From: Micromonospora thermarum
GTDB lineage: Bacteria > Actinomycetota > Actinomycetes > Mycobacteriales > Micromonosporaceae
Reading direction: 5' to 3'
NCBI RefSeq assembly: GCF_012034245.1
Contig: NZ_JAATEO010000006.1
Location: forward strand, 144,996 to 208,995
DNA: 64,000 bases
The translations under genes and the position numbers were made by a program. This document shows, one piece after another, positions 27,841-37,790 of the stretch; position 1 is the first letter of the stretch, and every line of letters begins with the position of its first letter. The notes below the pieces were generated by a model. It saw nothing but the letters and a program-made list of their open reading frames with translations. It did not search any database and was not told the origin of the DNA.

Positions 27841-30800
27841 TCAAGCACAGTCCACGACGATCCTGATGATCTCGTTCAGCGCCGCCTCGTAATCCGCCCG
27901 CTCCTGTTCCGATCGGCTGGCGTCAACGCTCAGCCGTTCCCTCACGCTGTCCAGACGCCCCACCCACTCCATCCGGTCGGCACCGTTCAAACAGTCCTTG
28001 ATCTCCCGCAGTCGATCCGCGATCGCCTGCGTCAGTTCGTCCCCGGTCCACAGTCGCCCACCCACCTGGCCGACGGCGGAGAGAATGGCAGCGGCGGCAT
28101 CGTCAGCCGTGCCCGAGCTGGTGGCCTGCAGCAGGCTGACAATCTGTGCCACTGGCGCGGCGCGCCCGGCCAACAACGGCGCGAACAGGTCACCAACCCG
28201 ATGCCCGGCACGCGGATGCATCAGATACGCATACACCAGGTCGGTCATGCTCAGCAGGAACGACCCCGCGGCATCCGCCCGGCCGGTCAGCTCGGCGAAT
28301 CTACCCTCGTCCACCTCGGCGAAGACTCCCTCGCCAGCTGGCTTCGTGAACACACCACCAGCCAGCATCGTCAGCAGTCCCTTGGCCAGCCGGGCGAGGC
28401 CATCCTTGTCCGCCTTCACCAGATCGCGCTCGGTCACCGAGGCGAGCACACCCGCGACCGGCCCACCAAGGTCACTGTCGGCCAACCTGTCAACGACGCT
28501 CGGCGAGAGTCGATCCCGTACACCGAGGACCAGCCTCGCCAGTTCGTCGCCAGTGAACTCAGCCAGATCAACCGGCTCCGACTGAGCCAGATCCAGAACG
28601 ATCTCGCGCGCCGTCAGCGCACGGTCGTCCGACCGCGTCAGCATGTCCCGCAACGCCGCCCGGCTCTCGCCGCCCGCCAACACACCCCCATGTTCGTCGA
28701 GCAGCCTCCGCGACTCGACCCAGTCCTCAGCCGCCAGCCAGTCGGCCAACTCCGTCGGTGGCACCTCCGACACCGGCTGCGCCTTCCCAGCCGCCGTGTT
28801 CAACAGCGCCGACGTCAGGTTGTCCCCGAACCACTCCAGCACGCCGTCCGGACCGCGTACCACCCACACATTGTTCAGGGCGGCAAGACCATCTCCGGCC
28901 GCCTGTCCGGCTGCCCGGTACACCAACGCCACACCCTGACGCCCGACAACCCCGATGACGTCCTGCGGCGCACCACTGGTGGAAATCACGACCGGCCGCT
29001 CCCGCCGCCAGCGGTACCGTTCCAGCAACGCGTTCAACGTGCGTAGCACGTCCGACCGACCCGCCGCGTCACCGCCCACGTCCACCAACACCACCGGCGC
29101 CCCCACGTCGCGGGCAACCTCGGCAACTCTGGGCAACATCCTTAGCCGCTCATCGTTACCAGCCCCGGCGACCACCCGGACATCGCCATGGGACGCCACA
29201 CCCGGAGGCAACACCAGATTCCAGGCCACCACCGGCGCCTCGACCGGCCCAGCCAACGCACCATGCGGACCGGCCGCCCGCACATCCGAATCGTCCAGCC
29301 GCCCATCGGTGACCGTCCGCCCGGTCAGCCCGTCCGCTCGGGTGGTCCCGGCATCCCGGTCGGTCACCGTCGCGGTCCGCTCCCGCTCCCGGAGGTCGTG
29401 CCGCGCGGCGGCTGCCTCGACCTGACCACGCTCACGCCTCCCGGCTTCCCCGGTCGGCCGGTCCGGCGGATCCGCCAGCTCGCCAACCCCCTGCCGCGCA
29501 CCGGACTGCGGAAGGCGCGCCTCCACGACCACGGCGAGTCGGCGCCGTTTCGACTCGCCTACCCGCCAGGTGGAGGATGGCCTGTATCGCCACCGGGTGG
29601 TGCCGGTGATCTCCAGCAGGACGTAGCTGTACACCAGTCCGGCGGGCTGGCCGCTCGCGCTTCCGCCAGGGCTGTGCGGCAGACGGACCGCGCGGCTGTC
29701 CGCGTTCTTGCTGGCGGCGGACGTCCCCGCGGCCTCGCCAGGGCCGACGGTGACCGCGAAGGCGTTCAGCTGGCCCAACCTCAGGTTCCCTGGCGCGTTC
29801 TTCAAACCTTTCGCGACGACGGCGTCGTCGATCAGCGAATACAGACCGGGAGCGGCCGTGGCGGTCACATGCCCTTCGCTGCCGCCGGAGATGCTCGCGG
29901 CGCCTGCGCTGCTCCGGTGGTGTTCGACGATCGGGTTCGTGTGGGCACCGACAACGAATTCCTCCGCCGCCCCGTCACCGCCCACCATCCGGTCGGTCGA
30001 CGGCTTCCACCCGGTCATCCCGATCACCTTGACGGTCAGGTCTGCCTCGATCGTGGTCAGCCCCGTCCAGCCGGTGCCCGTGAACGTCCGGCGCGCCCCT
30101 GCGGGCTCGAACGCCGCCTGTAGGTTGGTGAGGCCGGTCACCCCGACGAAGTACTCGTCGATCTCACTGCTGCCGGTGAAGCTGCTGGCGATACCGGGAA
30201 GTGTCTGCTTGGCCAGCGTGGCGAGTTCGCCCTCGTCATTGATCCAGCTCAGTTTGGACTCCGGTGGCAGGCCACCGAGCGTCTGGTCGTCGGGACGTTG
30301 CCACGCCATCACGTCGCGCTCGGTGAACCTGCCGGGCGCACCGGTGACGGCGGGCTCGGTCCGCGAATCGGCGTGGAACCGGCTCGGCCGGCGGTACCAG
30401 GCAGGCGGCTCGGCCAGCAACGGCCGAGGGCTGGTGTCACCCTCCGGGACCTCGACCGTGGCGACCACGTCGGCAAAGGTCGGCGGTTGGTGCGGCCGGT
30501 TCCATCCCAGCCAACTCGCGACAGTGCCGACCGCCCCGACGACCGCCTCGACCGCCAGCGGCCCCACGGCGTTCCGTGGCGACGCCTCCATCGGTCTGGT
30601 CAGTACCTCGATCGTGAACCGCATCGGGATGTCGAAGGGAACCATCGCCCCGGATGACTTGACGACGTTCTTCCGGTCGTGCCGGTCCCCGGAATTCCGG
30701 GCGGAGCGGCGAGCGGCCGACAGGTCGGCGAATGCCGCGGGGGACCGCAACGAGAGCTGCATGCCGGAACGGGTGTACCCCACGCCGGCCCGGATGCCGC

Positions 30801-33800
30801 CGGACCAGACCACACCGTCTCCCCGTTTCGTGCCGTGCCCCGCCTGTTCGTGGTCCTCCATCCCGGCGTTTCCGGACGGGCGACCGAAGATGCTGCGCAG
30901 GGCCTGGGACGACCCCGGCGTGGCCTGGTAGCCGACCGCCGGCGCGGCCTTGAGGACGATTCGCCCCATGATCGCGCCGCCGTGTTGGGTGGTGACGAAC
31001 GGCACCCACGCCACCGCCGGCTCCGGGTCTTCACCCGTGCTGAAGTAGCGGGCGGCGGCCGTCCGCAGCATGCCCCGGGAGACCAACACGGTCAGCTGCT
31101 GGTGCAGGCCGGGAAGGTACGTGTTGGAGCCGGGCCGGGTCGCTCCCGGCACCGCCTTCTCGACGGCCGTCATCGCCAGCTCGTACAACCCACCGGCCGG
31201 TCCGGTCTCCTTCACATTCCGTACGGTCGCGTCACCGAGCCCGAGCCGCTCGACGATCCGCCGCGGTGGGTAACGGACGTCGGGGCCGGTCGGCGGGGGC
31301 ACCAGGGCCGTGTGGCCCGCTATGGCGCGGGCGACCCTCTCGTCCTCCTCTACCTGCCGCAGTCGCGCCTGTAGGTCCCGCTCGACCTGCTCCGGCAGCC
31401 CACGGATGGGTGAGCCGGCACGCTGCATCGCCCGCCACACGTCGAACAGCTCACGGAAGTCCACGTGCGCCTCGATGGTGTCGGGCACGTCCACCGCCCG
31501 CGATGCCATCCTGGACCGGTTGCCGCCGCCCGCCTCGACGATGTTGCCGGCCAGATTCCGGTCGGCCCCGACCAGCCTGGCCACGTAGGTTCCCGACATC
31601 CGTAGCGTGTGAACAGGCCCGTTGTACGTCGGGATGTTCTGCTTGAGAGAGGTGTTCGACTCCGCTCCAATGGCCGACCGCATCCGGGAGCCCCACAACG
31701 CGGCCGGCACGCCCAGTCGCCACGGCCCGGCGATCGAGAAGGGCAAGCCGACGCCGAGAGCGCCCAGGTGTCCACGCCCCACGGCCTGGGCCCGTGTCAC
31801 GCCGCTTGCGGTGGTGGTCGAGTCCTCGTGGTAGAAGTCGGGGAGGTTGCCGCGCCGGGACTGCTGGTACTGCACTTCGCTCGGGTAGAACCGGAGTGTC
31901 AACGACCCTTCGCGCCCCGATGCCGCGCCGTCCTCGAAGAGGTCGTCGCTGCTGTAGACCTTGCCGCCCAATATCTCGTCGATCTCGGCCCGGAGCTTGG
32001 TGGGGCTGACGAATGCCCGGCGGAGTTGCGCCGACGCCGATGCCTCGTTCACCGGGCTGGCACCCGACAGGGTTTTCCCTGCTCTGCTCGGGGCATCCCC
32101 GAATACCTCCTGGAACATCTCCTGGAAGGCCCTGTTCAGCTGGGTGGAGCCTCCCGCCCTGGTGATTCCCGGCAATGGCCCGAACCGCTGCTCGCCCTGC
32201 CGCTGGAGCCCTCGCAGATCGGCGTCCTCGACGGGTCGCGGTGCCGGGGAGTCCGGCGCCGCGGTGGGCGAGTCTGAGGTGAGGAAGTCCGGCACCCACG
32301 CCCGCACCGATCCCGGCTGGGCGTTCGGCGTCTCCGCTCCGGTCACCGGGTCACGGTTCTCGTAGCGCCAGAAGGGGTCGTTGTCACCGACGCGGTACAT
32401 CTCGGCGGTGAGTCGGAACCGACGCCGGAACACCTGGGACGGTTCGTCGCCAGGCCCGATGGTGACGACCTCACGGCCGAGGCTCGCCCCGGAGGTCCGC
32501 TCCGACGACACGTGGCGGGTGTGCCGATAGGGGCCGACCGAGACCGGCACGGTGCGAACCGGCGTGCCCTCCCCCAACCCGAGGACGACGACGGGCTGGG
32601 GCGGGTCCACGGCGGCGAAGTCTCTTTCCTGGTGCGTGTGGGTCAGCTCGTTACTGGCCTCCACCGCGTTCCACACTGTGAGGTCGGTGGTAGTCCCCTC
32701 ATGGCCGACGGCTTCCCCGGACACCGTCCAGCGCACGAGCACCCGGTTGGCCCCCGTGGCGGTCGACCGGTCGAACGCGACCCACAGCCCCTCGCTTTCA
32801 AGTTCGTCCCAGTTCGCCATCCGGAAGTCGTCCGAGGTCACCGTCAGCAGGTTCACGAAATTGCGTACCTGCTGGTGGTTCGTGTCGCCGAGCGCGCCGC
32901 CGGTCACGGCGGACAGAAGTCCGGTACCCGTCGGCAGGAAGCCCTCCTCGGCCAGTCTTCGGCGCACCTCGGCGTCCACGCCGATGTCGTTGCCGTCGGA
33001 CACCAACGGCGACAGGGCGAACTCGTCGAGCGTGGCCAGTCCCATCCCGCCGCCGTGTGCCAGCCAGGCCGGCGCGAACGTGGGTGAATCCCCCGGTGCC
33101 GGCGGGGTGATGGTGGTCGGGACGTATCGCACACGGGCGCCCTCACCAGCCGCGGTCCGCCCGTGCCACGTCGTCGACGGCGCGTTTGCGTCGTCGACTC
33201 CAGCGTCCGCGAGCAGCGTCACGGTCCACTCTATGTCGGACTGGGCGAGCCAGGCGCGCTTCAACCTACCCGGCCGCTCGGGGTCACTGCTCGACTTCCA
33301 GCCCTTGCCCAGGGCCGTGCTGCTACCCGCGTTCAGCAGGTGCCCGCTCGCGGTGCCGCCGGTAACCGCGGTCTGCACGCCGCCCATGGTGTATGTGCCG
33401 GGCTCGATCGTGTCCTCGATCGGGTTGCTGATCATGGCGACGCCCACACCGGCGGTCAGCTCGGTCGCGTTCCACAGCCCGGCGGTACCAGACGTCCGGA
33501 CCTTGTTGACGTGAATGCTCTCCATCGAGGTGTTGTCGGTGAGGGTCACGCGCCTTCGGGGCGTTATCGTGGCCCGCAGCCGAAGCACTCCGAGGAAGGT
33601 CCCACGCCGGTCGTAGAGCGGCTTGGAGATCAAGCCTTGCCGATGCAGTTTGGAGAATCCACCCTTCAGGTTCCGCTCGCTCAGGAAGTCGAGCAGGTGC
33701 TTCTGCGATGTCGCGCTCAGTCGCTCAAGCGGTCGTTCGCCACCCACCCACAGCCTCTGCCGCAACTCCCGTTCGATCGCCCCCGGGTCGTCCAGCCCGT

Positions 33801-36800
33801 CCAGCAGGATCTGAGGGGAACGCACCGATCCCTCGGACTCCTCCAAGTCGACGACCGCGCCCCGCGGGCGAGCCAGATGCTCCGGGAACCACAGGGTCAA
33901 CGTGTTCGGGTCCGGTAGTGGAGGCCGTGACGTGACCGCCGGTCGCACCACGTCCGGATGCACCGAGGTGACCTGGACCCTCCAGGTCACCTTGTAGGTG
34001 TGGGGGTGGTGGGGTTCGCGGGTGCGCATCACGTAGCCGTGCCCGACGCCCTGTTCGACGGTCGCCGACCGCCGGAACTCGTTCACCGTGAATCGCGCAC
34101 CACCGAATGGGGCGACCACCCGCAACCACGGAAGATCCCCCATCCCGCGAGTCTGCCGGTAGAACAGCGGCAGATTCCGGACGTTGTGCGTACTGTGGTC
34201 GTCGTTGACGGCCTCGTTGTACGCCGCCTTCACCTCGCCCTCCACGTTGTCCAGCCGCAGCCCGTCCGCCGGCACCGTCGGCGCGGCGGGCTGGTCGTCC
34301 GGACGGGACAGCTCGGCCCACAGGGTCAGCCGCAGGGCTTGCCCGTCGTCGCCCACGATGTGGGCGCTCCCGCTGTCGGTCACCAGGGTCGGCAGATCGG
34401 AGGTGAGCGCCTCTCCGGTGAGCAGCTCGTCGATCTCCCGCAAGATCTGTTCACGGACGTCAACGGCGGGAGGGTGGTCACCCCAGTGGTCGTCGACGAG
34501 CTGGCGTACCTCGTTGCGTAGGGTGTCGGGTACGATGGTCGACCGCTGCATGCTGGCCCCGAGGTGCAGCAAGCCGTTTCGGGGATCCGTCAGGTCGGCT
34601 TGCGCCTCCCGGCGGGCCTGCCACCGCTGGACCACCGTGTGCTGCCCGTCGACGCGCCGCTGTGCGTCGTTCCACGCCGCCTCGGCCAGCGCCTGATGCT
34701 CTGCCCGCTCCGCCGCGGTCTCCCGTGCGGCGGCCGCCGGCCCGGCGAGCGCATCCACGCGGATACGCGCATCGTCCCGCTGGCTGGTCACCGTCCCGAT
34801 CCGTTCCCGAATCCCCTCCAGCGCGGCCGTTGCCTGGCTGTGGTCGCGCTCAAGCCGGCCGGCTGTCTCGGTCAGCCGGTCCAGCGCATCCGCCTGCCCA
34901 CGAACCTTCTCCTGCGCCTCGGTGAGCCGTTCTCGCAGCGCCTGCGCCGCCCGGGCCCGTTCATCCGCCCGCCGCACCAGCTCAGCGCGGTCCGGTACGC
35001 CCCGCTCCCCCTCCCCCGCAGGCCCCCGGTCGAACAGCTCCAGCGCCTCCCGGGCGGCCGTCGCCTCCTGTTCCGCCTTGTTCGCCGCTTCCGCTGTTCG
35101 TTCCGCGTGCTGTTTCGCGATGGCGAGGTCGGTCGCGACGACGCCGGCTCCGTCCCGGGCAACGACCAACTCATCAGCCAGCCGCTTCACCTCGGCAGCC
35201 TGCTCACTCAGCGTCGACTCAAGGCCCCCCAGCTCCCCGTTGAGCGCAGCGACCGTTCGTCGGACATCGTCCAGCTCCCCCTCAAGGCGGCGCCTCTGTT
35301 CCTCCGCCTCACCGTGCAACCGCTCCGCCTCGTTCCGCCGCCCCTGCGCATCGTCGAACCCGCGCCGCAGATCGCCCAGGACCCGATCCGCTGCCCGCCA
35401 CCGGTCGAACGCCTGCGCCGACGTCAGCTCCAGCTCCGGATCCGGCATGGTCCCCGGCGCTGCCGACTGGGTGTCGCCGAGTCGGCCGACCACACCCTCC
35501 GCACCGGAGCCGAGGTGGACACCCACGTCAGGGCCGTCGACGTCCACCGCGCTGATTCCGTCGAAGGGACGCACGACCTCGTCCCCGACCTCGTCGTTGA
35601 CGACATCCCACGCCTCCCGGTCGAGCGGCGTCAGCAACTGCCACGACCGGCCTTCCACCGTCACCACATCGCCCCGCCGTCCCCGGGAGCCGACATACAG
35701 GTCGTCAACCGCGGCGAGAACATCACCGACAGCCGTGCCGCCCGCCTGGGCCACCCGGGCATCGAGCACACGCTGCGCGAACCCGTCCGACACCGCGCCC
35801 GCGCGGCAGGACAGCAACGCCAACGGAGCAGAATCCGGAACGACGTCGGCGACGATCGCCATCAACGTCGCGACGTCAACCAGGACCGATCGTTCCCGCC
35901 CATCGGAATCACGAACCGGCACCCGGGCGTAGCTGGCCTCATGCCGCACCACGAGCGCGGCGAACTCCCCCGGCGGCAGAACCCGTTGCGACCTCAGCGC
36001 CGCCCGGTCCGCCTCGGGCAGGAGAATCACCTCACGCCGACCATCGGTGGCCTGCCGCGACCCCACGACGACCTCGGCGCCGTCCGCCGTCCACCGCCCG
36101 GTCACCGGATCCTTCGTCGCGGTGACGACGGCCCCCGGTGCCGCCGGTTCGGACACGAGGGCGTCCGTCAGGTGCAGCTCGGCCTGCGGGTGCGTGCGGT
36201 CCGTGTGGATGAGTTCGGCGCTGTCCCGGTACGGTTGCCCGCTTCCGCGATCGGTCGCCGATCCAGGTGCGACGGCCTCCGGTGCGACCGCCGAGAGCGT
36301 GGCCGGGTCCAGCACGGAACGGATCGGGTCGTACCCGGCCGGTCGCCCGCCGACCCAGTGCGGGACGAGCGTCATCCTGAGCTGCGCCGGGATGCGTACG
36401 AGGAACTCGGCCGCCCGGTCGACGACGTCGGACGGCGCCGCCGTGCGGGAGTTGTCCACCACAAGGACCGGCGACGACCCAGCCGGCTGCTCATCCAGCC
36501 GGACAGCGTCGCTGGCGGATGCGGCGGCCGGCCGGATCACCAGGCCCCGGCGGAACTCCTCGACCACCCAGTCATCGGTGAGCCGGTAGGTTCCCGCGGC
36601 AACGCCCGGACCCAACCCGAACGGCCCCTCGGGACGGCTACCGGCCCGCCTACCCGGCAGAATCCGTACGCTGGACGCGAACGGCAACAGCGTCGGCCGG
36701 CCCACCTCGTCCACGAACTCCAACCGCCTGGAACGGAAATCCTCGATCCCACGCACCGGCACCTGAACCGACACCGCACGCTCGTCCGCCGCAGCTTCCA

Positions 36801-37086
36801 GCTCTTCGATCGGCGGCACGGTCTGCACTGCGCCCAGGTCGAGCACCACACGATCGACCACCGCACGTGGCAGGTGGGCCAGGTACCGACCCAACATGTC
36901 GGAATCGAGGACACCCTCACCAAGCACGATCCGGATCGGGCTTCGACTCTCACCGAGCGCGTACCTCAGCACCTCCTCGCCATCGTTCATCTCGCGGAGT
37001 GTCAGCACCCCACCCTCGGCCGTCGGAAGAGCGAGCCACTCCCAACAGTGCGTCCACGCAGGGGGGGCGGTGGTACGGATGGACAT
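27841..37086 (-). CDS. Giant protein A (3081 aa): shared N- and C-terminal modules, coiled coil, beta-rich core
   Basis: Not recognised as a named enzyme. The ATG at 37086 has AAGGAGG eight bases upstream; an open frame extends to 37128 with only a TTG. Residues 1-150 and about 2620-3081 are homologous to the ends of giant B (37791-48059). Landmarks are CWEW near residue 14, IRIVLGEGVL near 52, ALLSCRAGAVSDGF near 423, an Ala/Glu/Arg-rich coiled coil about 565-830, a core of about 1700 residues rich in Gly, Thr and Val with no signal or membrane helix, and the C-module with NALLERYRWRRERPVV (about 2684-2699). There are only four Cys, two of them near the end (KDCLNG, VVDCA). Constant ends with a variable core resemble polymorphic secreted proteins. 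It may belong to the giant proteins named for a 'lonely Cys domain' in actinomycete databases; this is from memory and unverified. Confidence 0.85.
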   Translation of the reverse strand: MSIRTTAPPAWTHCWEWLALPTAEGGVLTLREMNDGEEVLRYALGESRSPIRIVLGEGVLDSDMLGRYLAHLPRAVVDRVVLDLGAVQTVPPIEELEAAADERAVSVQVPVRGIEDFRSRRLEFVDEVGRPTLLPFASSVRILPGRRAGSRPEGPFGLGPGVAAGTYRLTDDWVVEEFRRGLVIRPAAASASDAVRLDEQPAGSSPVLVVDNSRTAAPSDVVDRAAEFLVRIPAQLRMTLVPHWVGGRPAGYDPIRSVLDPATLSAVAPEAVAPGSATDRGSGQPYRDSAELIHTDRTHPQAELHLTDALVSEPAAPGAVVTATKDPVTGRWTADGAEVVVGSRQATDGRREVILLPEADRAALRSQRVLPPGEFAALVVRHEASYARVPVRDSDGRERSVLVDVATLMAIVADVVPDSAPLALLSCRAGAVSDGFAQRVLDARVAQAGGTAVGDVLAAVDDLYVGSRGRRGDVVTVEGRSWQLLTPLDREAWDVVNDEVGDEVVRPFDGISAVDVDGPDVGVHLGSGAEGVVGRLGDTQSAAPGTMPDPELELTSAQAFDRWRAADRVLGDLRRGFDDAQGRRNEAERLHGEAEEQRRRLEGELDDVRRTVAALNGELGGLESTLSEQAAEVKRLADELVVARDGAGVVATDLAIAKQHAERTAEAANKAEQEATAAREALELFDRGPAGEGERGVPDRAELVRRADERARAAQALRERLTEAQEKVRGQADALDRLTETAGRLERDHSQATAALEGIRERIGTVTSQRDDARIRVDALAGPAAAARETAAERAEHQALAEAAWNDAQRRVDGQHTVVQRWQARREAQADLTDPRNGLLHLGASMQRSTIVPDTLRNEVRQLVDDHWGDHPPAVDVREQILREIDELLTGEALTSDLPTLVTDSGSAHIVGDDGQALRLTLWAELSRPDDQPAAPTVPADGLRLDNVEGEVKAAYNEAVNDDHSTHNVRNLPLFYRQTRGMGDLPWLRVVAPFGGARFTVNEFRRSATVEQGVGHGYVMRTREPHHPHTYKVTWRVQVTSVHPDVVRPAVTSRPPLPDPNTLTLWFPEHLARPRGAVVDLEESEGSVRSPQILLDGLDDPGAIERELRQRLWVGGERPLERLSATSQKHLLDFLSERNLKGGFSKLHRQGLISKPLYDRRGTFLGVLRLRATITPRRRVTLTDNTSMESIHVNKVRTSGTAGLWNATELTAGVGVAMISNPIEDTIEPGTYTMGGVQTAVTGGTASGHLLNAGSSTALGKGWKSSSDPERPGRLKRAWLAQSDIEWTVTLLADAGVDDANAPSTTWHGRTAAGEGARVRYVPTTITPPAPGDSPTFAPAWLAHGGGMGLATLDEFALSPLVSDGNDIGVDAEVRRRLAEEGFLPTGTGLLSAVTGGALGDTNHQQVRNFVNLLTVTSDDFRMANWDELESEGLWVAFDRSTATGANRVLVRWTVSGEAVGHEGTTTDLTVWNAVEASNELTHTHQERDFAAVDPPQPVVVLGLGEGTPVRTVPVSVGPYRHTRHVSSERTSGASLGREVVTIGPGDEPSQVFRRRFRLTAEMYRVGDNDPFWRYENRDPVTGAETPNAQPGSVRAWVPDFLTSDSPTAAPDSPAPRPVEDADLRGLQRQGEQRFGPLPGITRAGGSTQLNRAFQEMFQEVFGDAPSRAGKTLSGASPVNEASASAQLRRAFVSPTKLRAEIDEILGGKVYSSDDLFEDGAASGREGSLTLRFYPSEVQYQQSRRGNLPDFYHEDSTTTASGVTRAQAVGRGHLGALGVGLPFSIAGPWRLGVPAALWGSRMRSAIGAESNTSLKQNIPTYNGPVHTLRMSGTYVARLVGADRNLAGNIVEAGGGNRSRMASRAVDVPDTIEAHVDFRELFDVWRAMQRAGSPIRGLPEQVERDLQARLRQVEEDERVARAIAGHTALVPPPTGPDVRYPPRRIVERLGLGDATVRNVKETGPAGGLYELAMTAVEKAVPGATRPGSNTYLPGLHQQLTVLVSRGMLRTAAARYFSTGEDPEPAVAWVPFVTTQHGGAIMGRIVLKAAPAVGYQATPGSSQALRSIFGRPSGNAGMEDHEQAGHGTKRGDGVVWSGGIRAGVGYTRSGMQLSLRSPAAFADLSAARRSARNSGDRHDRKNVVKSSGAMVPFDIPMRFTIEVLTRPMEASPRNAVGPLAVEAVVGAVGTVASWLGWNRPHQPPTFADVVATVEVPEGDTSPRPLLAEPPAWYRRPSRFHADSRTEPAVTGAPGRFTERDVMAWQRPDDQTLGGLPPESKLSWINDEGELATLAKQTLPGIASSFTGSSEIDEYFVGVTGLTNLQAAFEPAGARRTFTGTGWTGLTTIEADLTVKVIGMTGWKPSTDRMVGGDGAAEEFVVGAHTNPIVEHHRSSAGAASISGGSEGHVTATAAPGLYSLIDDAVVAKGLKNAPGNLRLGQLNAFAVTVGPGEAAGTSAASKNADSRAVRLPHSPGGSASGQPAGLVYSYVLLEITGTTRWRYRPSSTWRVGESKRRRLAVVVEARLPQSGARQGVGELADPPDRPTGEAGRRERGQVEAAAARHDLRERERTATVTDRDAGTTRADGLTGRTVTDGRLDDSDVRAAGPHGALAGPVEAPVVAWNLVLPPGVASHGDVRVVAGAGNDERLRMLPRVAEVARDVGAPVVLVDVGGDAAGRSDVLRTLNALLERYRWRRERPVVISTSGAPQDVIGVVGRQGVALVYRAAGQAAGDGLAALNNVWVVRGPDGVLEWFGDNLTSALLNTAAGKAQPVSEVPPTELADWLAAEDWVESRRLLDEHGGVLAGGESRAALRDMLTRSDDRALTAREIVLDLAQSEPVDLAEFTGDELARLVLGVRDRLSPSVVDRLADSDLGGPVAGVLASVTERDLVKADKDGLARLAKGLLTMLAGGVFTKPAGEGVFAEVDEGRFAELTGRADAAGSFLLSMTDLVYAYLMHPRAGHRVGDLFAPLLAGRAAPVAQIVSLLQATSSGTADDAAAAILSAVGQVGGRLWTGDELTQAIADRLREIKDCLNGADRMEWVGRLDSVRERLSVDASRSEQERADYEAALNEIIRIVVDCA

Positions 37087-37099
37087 GGTCGGTACCTCC

Positions 37100-37297
37100 T
37101 TAGCCTGCCGGGCCGGCCCGTCCCACAACGGCCGCCGACCGGCCGAATGCCGCCGTCAGCCGGGCCGTCGCCATCACGGCGTCCCACGGCCCGCCGGCAC
37201 CGGGGTGTCGAGCGCCAGGCATCGACAGGTCCTCTTTCGACCGAGCTGCCGACCGCGCCGGTACGCCATGTACGGACACCAATGAGGATTCGTTCAT
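37100..37297 (-). CDS. Small 65-aa ORF coupled to giant protein A
   Basis: A short ORF starting at ATG 37297 with AGGA eight bases upstream. Its TAA at 37100-37102 overlaps the AAGGAGG ribosome site of the giant gene, so termination here could feed initiation of the giant. The peptide has no Cys, no hydrophobic helix and no motif I recognise; it is Ala/Gly/Arg-rich toward the C-terminus. It could be a partner or cargo protein, a translated leader, or chance. Giant B has no equivalent ORF at its 5' end. Confidence 0.4.
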   Translation of the reverse strand: MNESSLVSVHGVPARSAARSKEDLSMPGARHPGAGGPWDAVMATARLTAAFGRSAAVVGRAGPAG

Positions 37298-37734
37298 ATG
37301 TTTTTCCTGCGTTACGTGGCTGCTTCCGTTGTGCTACGGATGTCTCGCGCGCCGGCATGGCGGCGATCGAGGTGAGGCCCGCCGGGTGCCGGCGTCGGAC
37401 CCGTACAGGTGGGGCGTCGCGGCGAGCCACCCGACGCAGGGTGAGAGGCGTTGTCGCGGTACCTGCCGTCGATGGTCACGGGCGGGCGACCGCATGCCGA
37501 CGGCCGTAGGTTCCCGCCGGCAGCCAGATCACCCGGTCTGGGCACATCTCCCGGGGTGAGGTTCGGCGCGGCCCCGCCAGTATTCATCCGGCCTTGAGGC
37601 GCACGATCGACTCAGGGCCGGTGTCGAAGTCCTCGGTCGGGCCGAGGCGGAGCCCAGGCGGCGTCCGGCAAGGCGGGGTCTCGTCCGGGATACCAGTGTT
37701 ACCGGCCAGGCCGGTGGGGCTTTCACTGGTGGTG
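37298..37734. other. Intergenic stretch between the giant genes (about 440 bp)
   Basis: It must hold the promoter of the small ORF and giant A, since a strong terminator closes giant B. I found no convincing coding frame, hairpin or sigma-type promoter pair inside it. Base composition is as GC-rich as its surroundings. Confidence 0.4.
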
Positions 37735-37770
37735 GGCTCGGTGCCGCGCCGGGGAGCGCGGCACCGAGCC
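37735..37770 (-). terminator. Terminator of giant protein B gene
   Basis: A perfect 15-bp inverted repeat (GGCTCGGTGCCGCGC and its complement) with a 6-nt loop lies 21 bp beyond the giant B stop on the minus strand. It probably ends the giant B transcript, so giant A is expressed separately. Confidence 0.75.
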
Positions 37771-37790
37771 GGTCTTGGCCGGTGGGCGAA

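Noticed and set aside
34564..37509. A 981-codon open frame on the plus strand opposite giant A
   Set aside because: It lies wholly antisense to a gene with a good ribosome site and homologous ends; composition is Arg/Pro-rich as expected for a high-GC shadow frame.
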